Notes under the pieces: generated by a model
The model's input: only the letters and a program-made list of their open reading frames with translations
What the model was told of the DNA's origin: nothing
Databases searched by the model: none
Shown here: one piece after another, positions 49,605 through 60,310 of the stretch
Layout: every line of letters starts with the position of its first letter
Numbering within the stretch: the first letter of the stretch is position 1
Assembly (NCBI GenBank): GCA_907165065.1
Contig: OU015524.1
Coordinates: 42,925,295 to 42,989,294 of the forward strand
Reading direction: 5' to 3'
Source of the DNA: Caprimulgus europaeus
Lineage: Eukaryota; Chordata; Aves; Caprimulgiformes; Caprimulgidae
Length of the DNA: 64,000 bases
Translations under genes and position numbers: made by a program

Positions 49605-50147
49605 ATGGTGTATTTCAGCCTCTGGCTTCTTTGTCTTAAGTGTTCACCGGAGTCCATTCAATTGTGGTGGTGTGCTTGCCCTGGGCAGGCAGTGTTTCCT
49701 ACCCGATGGGATGCCCTAGAACACACAGGAAGCACACAGAGGAGCTGTGTAGCACAGGGCCTTCAAGAGGAGGGAAATGGCCTGCTGTACAGATGTTGGT
49801 GGGGTGTGCCAAGAAGCGGCTGTGGATTTGATCCGGTAGCTTGTACAGCAGCATTGGGCACGACAGTGGAAATCTTCCAAGAGCTGTGTAAGCTTATGGA
49901 GAAAGGGGAATTGTGGTGGAAGGCAACTGAAAAGGAGGAAGATGGCAGTGGGTGCTTTTGCGGTCTTTGGTTAGTTCAGCAGTACGCTCCTGGGGGTAGG
50001 GTGGCCTCTTGTCCTTTCAAACATACACATAGAGTGAAGTGGCAAACCACACAGCTGATCTCATTCTCTTCCAGGCAAAATATCCTTCTAGGTTCTTGGC
50101 TCCTAAGTGACACTGCAACCGTGACACTGATTTCTTCAAAAGAGTAA
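49605..50147 (+). other. Unrecognised 180-codon open reading frame
   Basis: The longest open frame in the intergenic part. ATG at 49605 has a good Kozak context (A at -3, G at +4). The product is rich in Trp and Cys (for example WWCACPGQ and GCFCGLWLVQQ) with no recognisable domain, signal peptide or repeat. It lies about 3.5 kb past the inferred NID1 end. No promoter, splice sites or polyadenylation signal were identified. Chance or remnant coding sequence are both possible; chance is more likely. Confidence 0.15.
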
Positions 50148-53100
50148 AAGGCTGATGTGCTGCAGTCGGTTTCTGTGCCTTGTAACTCAACTGTCAGGCT
50201 GACATACCACACTCACATTTTTAGCTGACCTTAACCTGCAGAACCAATGGGTTTTGCTTACAGCTGTTTCATCCTAAATGTTGGCGTGTCTCCAATATCC
50301 TGTAGCTATAGCCTCTGTATCAATTAAACAAAATGTATTTGGTCCTGGGCCAGAAAAATTTGGCAAAATGTATGTTCTCTAGATAGACGTGTCTGTGCTC
50401 CATCATGGGAGGAGCGATTTTAAGCAATGACAGATGGCTGTGGTCTTCATGTGCTTTATCCTAACTATCTGTGACTTCTCTATCTGGTAGATTTTACTTA
50501 CTAATTTTATGAATTTCAAGCATAGTTTCCTTAGGTGCTTGTCCATTTTCATGGTTTGAGAGGCTTTCAAGAGTTGTGCAAGAGAACGATCTTTTGTCCT
50601 TTGTATCTTGGATCAATGTGCTGCCTGAAGCTCCAAGACACATCCAGCTGCAGCTGCCTCAAATAGAAAATAAACTGGGCATCAGATAAGTTTTTTGTTG
50701 TTGTTTTTGTTGTTTTTTTTGTTTTGGGTTTGGTTTTGGTTTTTTTTAGGCTGCTTGTAATTGTCTGGATCCCACAGCCCTGTTACTTTGCTGTCCAGTC
50801 CCCTTATGGTAACTCAAATAGCTGTAATTCTAATGCTTTCTGGGGAAAAAAAAAAAGTAAAACTAAAGTAATTCTAAAAAAGTAGAAAATGTGAATTACT
50901 TTGAATTAATCTGATTGTCAGGCAGCTGTTGAATTGTTTACAATACACTAGCAGTTACAAGCTCCAGGTGTGTATGAGAAAGACTATATATAACCTGACT
51001 GACATCAGTGAAGTCTACTTACGGTAGGTGCACTGATTTGTAATACTGCAACAGAATATGAGTCTAATTTGTGCTTGTATGTGCAGATATCACTCAGAGT
51101 GAAAGCTGAAAGAGAGAGCTCTCTAAAATTACAGCTAAACAGCCCTGAAATCATGAGTTTCCTCACTGATTTGGCTTCCTTCATAAAGAGCATAGGTAGC
51201 TCTAAACACCAATCATTATCTGCCACAAGAGCTGATCAGAATGTCTCAAACAAATTATTTTTAAAAATTTATTTATTTTAAATGACTCCATCCCCCACTG
51301 TGACACTGGTAAGTAAGATTTCTTTGTTGTTTTTCTACCATGAAGTCATGCTTTCAGAGACTTGCCATGCAAACAGTAAAACTGAGTTTGGTTTTTCTAG
51401 TCATTTTACTACAAATTTCTGCATAGATGAGCTTTAATGCTCCTTTTCTATTGCTCCTTCCTCTTTTGCCTTGCAGACATGGTTTGTACTATTGCTAAAT
51501 GAAGACTTTGAAGTTCGTTAATTCAGCAAGCAAAGCGTTAATGTGCCCTGGTTTTCTTGCTAGTGAATGGCTGAGGCCCCCTGGTGCCTTATTAGCAGAG
51601 CTGGGAGCAGAGTGTAGCATTGCAGTAACCGAGTTTTCCATTTGCCCTTGTATTTAATTATACCCGTAAAAGAGGAGTAAAGGCAAAGGAGGAAATGCCA
51701 TTTTCTAGTACACATTCGTGTCTGATCTCACATTTCTTCAGTGCTCTTGTACCGTTTCTTTTTCTTGCAGTTTTCCTCACAACAGTATGGTTATAGTATT
51801 ATATACTACATTTTTATAGTAGCTCTCAAATGAGAGGTAAAAGACCACATTCCAAGAAGCTCTACAACACAGAGGAAGGGTTTCATTTTTTTCACACTGG
51901 CTTTTATAATCTTTGTTGCTTGTTTGGTTGAACAGAGGTGGTGGTGTTTGCTCTCTGAACTCCCTCTTTTCATTTCTCTTTTCCGTTTCCCCTTACTTTT
52001 AGAAAATACATTTTGCATTACTTCAGCCCTGGCTCACGTTTCCTTGGTTGCAGTTAGGTGCTCTGGAGTTCATTGCTTCTGTTTATGCAAGTATCCACAT
52101 CAAAGACTTCATCATTCTCCATTTAAAAGACCATACAGAGATCAAAAGTAAGACTTGAAAAGCCAAATCTCTCTGGAAAATAGCTTACCCAAAATATCAG
52201 TAAAAGCTGTAAGAGCAAGCATTGAGCAATTCTGAATGTTGTTTTTTGATTAATGCAGGTGTGGTTACAGCTCATGTAACCAGAGACCATCTAGTAGCAG
52301 AAGGTCAAAAATAACATGGTTACAATCATGCATTGATCCATTCTCTGGGGTTTATTCAAATGCTTAAGGTGGATCTTCTTGACAAAGATCTTCCTGTGAT
52401 CACAGACTGAAAATTTATTTGTTGCAGTGATTAAAAAACTGAGGAAATGAAAAGTTGACTTCCTGGCAAATCATTTGTTAGTAGTTTGTAACCGTCAGCA
52501 GTGTATTTATGATTTGAAATTATTTTCCAGCAAGTATGATCAATTGGTACCTTGTTTAGGAGTAGTCTAATGTGTAGAATTCAGTAATGCATTTGAAACC
52601 AGTTGGTTCCTACGTGTGCATGGGGTTTTGGTTTGGATTGTGAATTGGTTTTATTTTTTTTGTTTGCTGCAATTTAAAAGCATAAACTATTGAGTGCAGT
52701 GCTTAAGAACAGCTTTGCAAGGAAGGTGCTGCTCAGTATTTGCAACACGGCCTTTGCCTAATATTTGCTTAAAACTTCACACATTCAGCTGTTCTGAGGT
52801 TATTGGAGAGCGCAATGTCTAAAAATACAAAAGACAATTCTGTGTTTGGTTTGGATGTTGTTTATACAAACAAACAAACAAACATTTTTTTTAAAGCTTT
52901 AGTGCCATTTACCCGTTTTTTGTAAGTAAGGTTTTTTTTTAACTTGTGCACTGCAAACAGGATGTTGAGTAACTAATTTTGTGTTGGCTAGCACAGCATG
53001 ATGGATGAATTGTGGAGACTTTCAGCTGATAGTATGGATTCCTTGAGTTGCTCTCTTCTTAAGCAGAATAAAGCCAAATTTAAAAATAAGAACAAATCTC

Positions 53101-56100
53101 AACCTTAATTATACAGAGTTGTTATATGTTGTTAGTAGGTTCTGAAACTGAGAACAATACTAGGTACTTTTTTTTCCTGAAGTCTGCAAGGCCTGTCGGT
53201 CAGGCATGTTTGTCAAAAGAAGGTAAAACTGAAGAATAGTAAATTTGAAATTAATAATCTTCTCTAAAATGCATATTTCTTTCAAGCACAGAAAGCTGAT
53301 ACAGAGTTTACACCTTGCTTACTGGAGCTGTCTCCCAACAGAAATAAATGCTACCTGCTAGCAATGTATTTCAATTCCTTTACTTCATTTTATGACAATC
53401 ATTTACTCTTCAATAGCTGAAGTGTAACACAAGGTCAGTTTTGAAGCCCAAAGGTCTTAAACTTGCATCTAATATCAGAGCTGCTGAGCACAAAAAAAAG
53501 AGGTGTCCCAAAGAACAGACCAGCATCCAAAAAGGAAAGTAGAATTCAGGAACTGTGAACTCTGGTCCAAACTCCAAGATTGGAGGGGGGCTGAAATCTG
53601 AAACTTCACAGCTGGGTCTCATCCTCTTCTATGAACAGACCCTTGTACTTTAGCAGAGCCTTAGGCTATGCATGGAAAACATGAGACATGAATCTCTGTC
53701 TTTAAGTAAATGTGTTAAAACAGGCAAGTCGTACACACAAAAGAAGAAATGAGAGATCTGGCACCATCAGTTGTATATGACAAAACCCAATAAATGTAGT
53801 CCTGCTTTATCCAGTGTCTCTAAAGAACCCCATGAAAAGTTGAGATCCATGTAACTGGCAGAGTAAATTTAAAACATTTATTTAGTATAGCTCAGGCATA
53901 TCTTTATTAGAAAACTCTTAAAATATAGCCTCTACATTCCTGATACAGGAAACACAAATGGGTTATCTTAAATCCAGCTATTAATCTGTCATATTACCAT
54001 TAGGAAAAAATATCTGAAGCACCAAGTAGCAAAGATCCCAATTCTGGTACCATACTCCCTTACTTTTTCCTAAAGGCACCCATGAAAGCCAATCCTCAGC
54101 CAGTCCTTGTTGGACCACCCAACTGATCTGATACAGAAATGAAATTGCTGATGTCCCTGTTGTTTGAAAGCAGTCAGATCAGTGGGAAGCTGTGGTTTAT
54201 TAAAGCAAACAGCTGTGGGGAAATAGTTTTAAAGCACAGATGTGAAATAGAGGTAATTAATTCAACTATGGATTAGAAGCAGCCACTCTGAATTTAAGAA
54301 ACTATTTGGCACCTACTGAGCAGAGGTTGTTAGAGAACAGAAACGTAAGAGGTTCTGTGGTTGGTGCCTCTGTTACAGTGAGAGGTCAAGGGGTCATCAA
54401 GTTGGTTAAACTTTTGTAGCATTTGCTGGGGGTTGGCATAGGGACCTGTCTGATTTCTCTGCTTTGCTCTGTGGTCTTCTGTGAGTGCATGTTCTGCTTC
54501 AATAGTGTGCAGGATTGCAAGCTGTGCATGGTAGAACTTTTACAGACCTGAGAATAAATAATTGGCAATTTCAGAACTATTGTGCACCTTAGTTCTTGTA
54601 ACTTAAGTGTGAAAGAGAGCACCAAGCATCCCATGTTCAAAGCTTGAACACAAGGCTTTGTGTTCAAACCTTTTTTGTTGGCAGTTGTGTGGCAGAAAGA
54701 TAATATGACTTGTTCAGTTCTTTTCCTTTACAACTGCAGAGATAATAGCTTCTCACCTCATGGATCTGCTGTCAGGATCAACTTTAGACCATGAGTATAA
54801 GAAGATTTACAGAATTGCTGTTAGACAGAACAAGGGTAGATGCAGCCTTGGTCCTATGTGGGAAGGTGGATGAGGTCTGACCACACTTGCTGCTCTACTG
54901 ACAGTGACAGTAGCAGACTACAGCTCTGCTGCTACTCAGGAAAGTCTGTCAGTTCCTCACTAACACCACAGAGCAAGACCTTTACTCCTGTGCATGAGCT
55001 GTTCACTGAGATATCTTAGGTGGAGTCTAAGGCCAGATTTATGGAGATGAAGGTGGGGTGGATGATGGAAATTTTCTGCCCTTTTGCATTTTTGAACAAG
55101 TGGAACTCTTCACAACCCTTCTCTAAACATTTAAAAAATGCTTAATCAGCATATTTTAGCTGCCTATAAAAATTGTTATCAAACTCAAGGCAAACTTAAG
55201 GCAATGAGGAGCTCTTTCTGATTTGGTTTGATTTGAATTGCACCCTGTGTGTATATGCATGTGAGAGAAAAAAAAAAAAAAGCCATCAGAAAAGTGGCAG
55301 CCCCATCCATGGAGGGTTACAGGCTGAAACAAGATGTGTGATAGGTAGGTGAGCCCAAAGAGCAAATGAACAGAAACATCCAGGAAAAAATTGTGTCCAT
55401 AGGCTTCTCTGCATACCTTTGTTACTGGGTTGGAGTTACCAGGATGCATTAGGGAAGGGCATGCTTTCGAAGAGGAGCTCAGTAGTGTACCAGCGTTGGG
55501 TTTAGTGACCTGCAAGAGGAAGGTTTTTCTGGGGTAACATGGGAGGCAGTGTGAAAGTGCAGGAAGAGAAGTAGAAAATCAGCCTTTTGCTTCTTTTTGA
55601 AGAAAGGACAAGAAATCAGTACCAGGGACAACAGGAAAGGGTAAAAGTTGAGGATGATAAGAGGAAGAATCAAGACTACCTAAGACAGTTTGGATGGCCC
55701 AGAGGAAGTGTCATCTGGATCAGCAAGGAGTAGATGAGTTGCCAAAGCAGGGGATTAACAGGTTTGGATGACAAGTTTAGCAGCACTAATTATGAACTTT
55801 AATGGTGATATGGCTGGTTGGAAGGAGTGTTTAACTGGACAGAAAAAAAGGGGAGGTTTCAGAAGGGAGGTTGGGTGTTGTGTTCTGACTCTGTAGGACA
55901 CAATGGAAAGACGTAACAACACTTCTCTGTAACTGACATTTTGCTTTTTGTGTGAAGGTCTGCAAACCAGGCAAGCTAAGCATTGTGAGATTACCTGAAT
56001 GCAACAGTAAAAATCGTATAAGCATCACTAAAGGAAGATAATGTAACAGTCATACAAGAGGAGAAACAAAAGGCTTAAAGGGTAACATACATAGTGGCTA

Positions 56101-56765
56101 TGGGACAGAGACATAAATAATAGGCTCAACCTAGAATTTTAAGTATTTTTTTTTTACATAATGCAGTATAAGTGACAGAAAAAGCTATCTGTTCATGTGT
56201 TTAAAATGCATTGTAATTAAGGTCAGTACAGCATTTCAAATGTGAAGTGTTGTTTCTCTTCTCCCCCACTCCTATACAACCAATCTCTGAGAATTTGAAA
56301 AGGATTTGCTTTTGTAAAGGGTTCCACAAGTGGAAACCTTCCTACATGATGTGTGGAAAAGGCAGTCCGTTGGTTTTAGAAATACTTTGCATAAAGAACT
56401 GCTAAACAATAATTGTCCCATATTTCACTACAATCCCCAAGTAGTGGGCTGTGATCCTTGGATAAAGGATGAAGAAAAATTGCCAAGTTGCAAAATCAGC
56501 TGAAACAAAATGTCAAGAGCTTTTGCAAAGAATTCTCTACTTTTCTTCCAAGGAATGTTGAGGTTAGAGCTCTGTGCTATTGCATGTTTTCACCACATAT
56601 TTTAGCTGGTGGGAGAGTTAACACTTCTTTTGCACTTTCAGTTTTAAAATCTGCTAACTAGTAAACAAAAAGCAAAGAGAACAAATTTTAGTTAGCAGGG
56701 AAATTTGTAAGTCCGGTACTCAAATGTCTCATCTCAGTAGCAAATGTGTATGCTCTGCAATCAGT
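50148..56765. other. Intergenic sequence, no gene seen
   Basis: AT-rich, with low-complexity T/G-rich sequence at 50691-50748 (runs of TTTG and GGTTT), short CAAA repeats at 52867-52883 and an A run near 55267-55280. No mobile element, RNA gene or exon could be assigned. Confidence 0.6.
50691..50748. repeat. T/G-rich low-complexity tract
   Basis: About 58 bp of TTG, TTTTG and GGTTT units ending in 'ttttttttagg'. Probably simple-repeat slippage; could be the tail of a decayed element. Confidence 0.75.
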
Positions 56766-56803
56766 ATTCATGCTGATAAATCAGAGGATTTATCAGCATG
56801 AAT
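56766..56803. repeat. Perfect 17-bp inverted repeat with a 4-base loop
   Basis: Left arm 56766-56782 ('attcatgctgataaatc') and right arm 56787-56803 ('gatttatcagcatgaat') are exact reverse complements around the loop AGAG. The pairing stops abruptly at both outer edges. It could form a DNA cruciform or an RNA hairpin on either strand. No matching family recognised. Confidence 0.95.
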
Positions 56804-57303
56804 TAGAACCTGATCTAATGTTTTGCCCTACTGCAACACTTGGTTTGTGTGGGATGTTCTTCATTTATGTATGTTGGGGGGGCATTTTCATGCACCCCTA
56901 TTCTTTGATTTCTCAGGGCCTGCATAGCATCACACTAAGGCGTAGCCTTCTCAAATCTTCAAAAATTTGTAATGATTAAAAGGTTACAGTATCTTTAATA
57001 TGTTTCCCACACCTTCTGGAGCAAAGCTTGAAAAGAAGAGTAGAGGTAGAATTGAGTACTTGAGAGTACTGTGTTAGACTATGTTAAACATATATCTAGC
57101 CCTGCTAGATCGAATCTGCTGCAGGTCTGTAATGGAAGGAGTGATGGTTTGGGCAGAGCTCTCTGTGGGGTGGACAACCAATTTGCCAAAAAATGATGGT
57201 GAGAATCAATGCTATTGTTCATAGTGGCCTAGTGAAAGAGCAGTGTCATCAAGAAAGCAGCAGCCTGAGTTGCTGCACGAGCAATGCCTGGGCACAGCAC
57301 GAA

Positions 57304-57943
57304 TGTGAGGGTTTCTCTGGGCTAGCCCTTGGCTAGCAGCCAGCACAGCTGTTCAACCACTTCCCTCCCACCCCCAGGGGATAGGGGAGAGGACTGGGGG
57401 GCAAGGATAAGGAGATTCTTAGGTTGAGATAAGAACAGTTTAATAATAGATATAAAAGAAAACTTTAAATAATACTAATATTAAAATAATAGTGATAATT
57501 ATAACAATAAGAAATATGCAAATGAGTGATACACAGTGCCATTGCTCACCACCTACCGACCAAGCCTGACCCGTTCCCAGATAACGATCCCAGAGGAGTG
57601 ACAATCCTGAATCAAAGCCACAACCCTGGAAAAGCAAGAGCCCAAGCAAAAAGCCAGAGAGAGAAAAAGAGGAAAAGCCCCTCACTAATATACTGGATAT
57701 GATGTGATAGGATATGGAATATCCCACTGGCATATCCAAATGCCAATTTAGCTTATTAATTTAATTATTCCTCACCCCCTTAGATCTTGTGCTTGTAGAC
57801 TAACAAAATGTGAAGTCCTTCACTTCCAGTGACAAAAATGCAAACACTGGTGTGTTATCAGTGTTTCTCTCATAACAAGTCCCAGAGCAAAATGCAACAC
57901 TATTCTAACTACTGAACAAGAAACCCAGCTAAAAACCAGGACA
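57304..57943 (-). mobile_element. Solo LTR of an avian endogenous retrovirus (probably ERVL-type)
   Basis: About 640 bp, antisense to NID1, bounded by TGTGAGG on the left and CCAGGACA on the right, which fits LTR ends of TG...CA form. Internal landmarks match an LTR type I know from many bird genomes: the 'ggggataggggagagg' block, 'ttgagataagaacagtttaa', 'tgccattgctcaccaccta', 'gatatggaatatccca' and 'gttatcagtgtttctct'. No internal retroviral region or second LTR is present, so it is a solo LTR. It looks moderately old. No clear target-site duplication was found. Class assignment is uncertain (ERVL against ERVK). Confidence 0.85.
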
Positions 57944-59870
57944 ATGAGCAATGATATTTCTCAGGACTTCACCCTGAAACTGGAAGATAAAGTGCAGGAG
58001 TCTGAGAAGAGAGCACGCCACAGGGAATTGTCCCATGAAAGCCCGGGTGGGACCGGTGCTTACCACTAGGTGGTAGTGTATCAACACAGCGTGTCCCCTC
58101 AGCCGTGAGCTCGTCAAGCCTGAAGCGGGGGCGGTCAGGGTGGGCTTGGGGCAGGGAGGGAGAGGCTGGGCAGGGCTTGGACCTGCAGGAGAGCCTGCCG
58201 AGACCACAAAGGAATGTACTTTTGCAAGTTCCTTGCAAAACCTGTGGTGATTTGGGATTTGAATGGTAGCAGGAAGTACCGAAGGTTTACAAAGTAAAAT
58301 GTTAGTAGAAAACAGAACCAGCTCTGGGAGTGGAAACCTTTTCCTCCCACTAAAAATAAAAGAGCAGAACAGAGACAAGCTGTAATCTGGCCAAACATGG
58401 TGAGGTGTACCCCTTAGGATGGCACTGTGCCAAACACACTTTCTGGATTACTAGAAAACAGCTATTTTAAGGAAGCAGCTGTAATTTTATTAAATTATTT
58501 TAGAGCTCTTGGCAGCTATCGTGCTCCTGAGATGACTCTGCATTAAGGTATCAAGGCCCTGTGCAATCTTTAGTTTATGGGTCCCTGGACGCTACTATGC
58601 TTCTCAGCAAATCTCCTAAAAAGATGCACTGAAATAGAGTTAAGTTCATTTCTATCAGTAATATATATTGCAACAATTGCTGTAATTTTTCTAAACAAAG
58701 GCATTATGAATGCCAATGTTAAGGTTCAGTTTGAGAGACTCAAACAGTGCAGGCAGACCTGTGAAATAACCCTGGTTCTGCTCTGTATTGTCAACAGCCA
58801 GCAGTAATATTTGGGCTAGTCAGTGATCTTCACATTCAATAGTTCCCCGTGGAAACAAAGTTCCAACAAAGCAATCTGTTGTGAAAACGTTAATTACAGT
58901 AAAATATGCAGCAAAGCCCAACAGGTTGATTTTTCTTCTAGCACACTCTCAGGCCTGTCAGTCAGACCATCTGGCTGCCAGCCCGCTGGGACTAGCTGCT
59001 GTGCCAGCCAGTCAGTGATCTGGGTCACCAACGTGCCCCACAGCCTTGGCCAAGCAGGGAGTAGCTGGCCACCCCAGAGCACTGCAGGGCCATTGGAATG
59101 GACTGTGGGAGGAGATCCAGACCTGTGACACATCTGATATTAAATCTTTGGAAAAGATATTTTTCACATGCTAAATCTTGTATCTCCAATTGTTTGTTCC
59201 AGTTCTAAGGAAAAAAAAAAAGGAAAAGAAAAAAAAAAATCCAATAACCTTCCTTAGGAGAGAATTGTGATGCCTGTTCAAGACTGACATGCTTGTCAAG
59301 AAGCTGTTGTAAAGAATACTATCCCACCTTAGATTGACTTGGCTGTTCAAATCTCCTAAGACTTTCAGCTGCCTTCCTCCATCAGGCAGGGATTCTAAGG
59401 CTATTGAAGCAGCAAAGCCAACTGAATGGGAATGTAGTTCAAAACAATGAAAAATTTTAAACATCTTCTTCTGGAAGGTCATTACTGGTCTTTGAGCCAG
59501 AGACTGAACAACACTGAGATAGCTGGCCTAGCTGTTTTTCCATTGCAGCATTTCAGAGAGAAGTTACAAATTACATGTGTAGTCTTCTATCTGATTTAAA
59601 AGATCCTTCATATGGAGTAGTTCTGGGCATTACAGCATGCTTTATTAGTTAAAGAATAAATTGATCCCTTTGTGGAAAAAGTTCTAAATGTTTTGTATTA
59701 AAGCCATGAAATAATGAGGGTAGTTACTAGCATCTTACAAAATAATAGTGGAAGAATAAACTGCACTAGTAGTCATCTAAGTATCTGAAAATAAGGGATG
59801 ATACAGATGGAGAAAATCATAGCGAGAGAAACTACTGCCACTTTTGTCTGGGAGCCTAGTGCTTTGAGGG
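57944..59870. other. Intergenic sequence with a small GC-rich island
   Basis: Positions 58040-58200 are clearly GC-richer than the surroundings, with several CpGs and a GGGGGCGG box near 58126, and include the CTCF-like motif at 58063. A-rich runs occur at 59211-59241. No exon or gene recognised. Confidence 0.55.
58063..58076 (+). promoter_or_regulatory. CTCF-like motif
   Basis: 'ccactaggtggtag' differs at one position from the common CTCF core CCACTAGGTGGCAG. It sits at the edge of the GC-rich island, about 12 kb past NID1, a plausible place for a boundary site. A single motif match is weak evidence of binding. Confidence 0.3.
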
Positions 59871-59879
59871 ATCTTCTAA

Positions 59880-60310
59880 AATAGGGAGTCCAGTTGTCTG
59901 CTATTGCAGGCAGCCTTGTCCTATTATCCCTTTATCAGATTTATTAAGCTTTATCTTAAAAGTGACTAGGCTTCTGGCAGCCACTGTTCATACCCGGAGG
60001 TCTGTTCCAGAGCATTACTTTATTGATGGGTAGAAATAATCATCTAACTCCAGTCTAAATTTTTATGAGGCTGGTTCACAGCCATGTGTTCTTATGCTAA
60101 CATTGTCCTGTTGTTTAAACTGCTCTTTTCCTTTTCTTCGTGTTTCTTCACGGTGTTTTTGTAAAAAGCGATCATATGCCCTCCTAGACTTTGTGAGATA
60201 GTTTTAGATTCTCAACACCTTTCTTGGCATCCCTTCCAATATGAATTCATTTTTCCTGAACATCAGGAGCCGTGATACTATGCTTTGTTCTGGAGAAGCC
60301 TCATCCAGGC
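59880..60310 (-). mobile_element. Ancient amniote CR1-like LINE fragment
   Basis: The + strand reads in order 'ggtctgttccagagca', 'ccagtctaaatttttatgag', 'ggttcacagccatgtg' then 'ttcttatgctaacattgtcc', 'gcgatcatatgccctcc', and 'ccaatatgaattcatttttc' then 'ctgaacat'. This is the reverse complement of an old CR1/L3-like consensus that I recognise from amniote genomes, including the start of the RT C-terminal segment. Diverged throughout; the edges are approximate. Confidence 0.6.

Noticed and set aside
57440-58398. Several overlapping - strand ORFs of up to 149 codons
   Set aside because: The first (57440-57739) lies inside the LTR; the others span the GC-rich island, where open frames are expected by composition, and show no recognisable protein.
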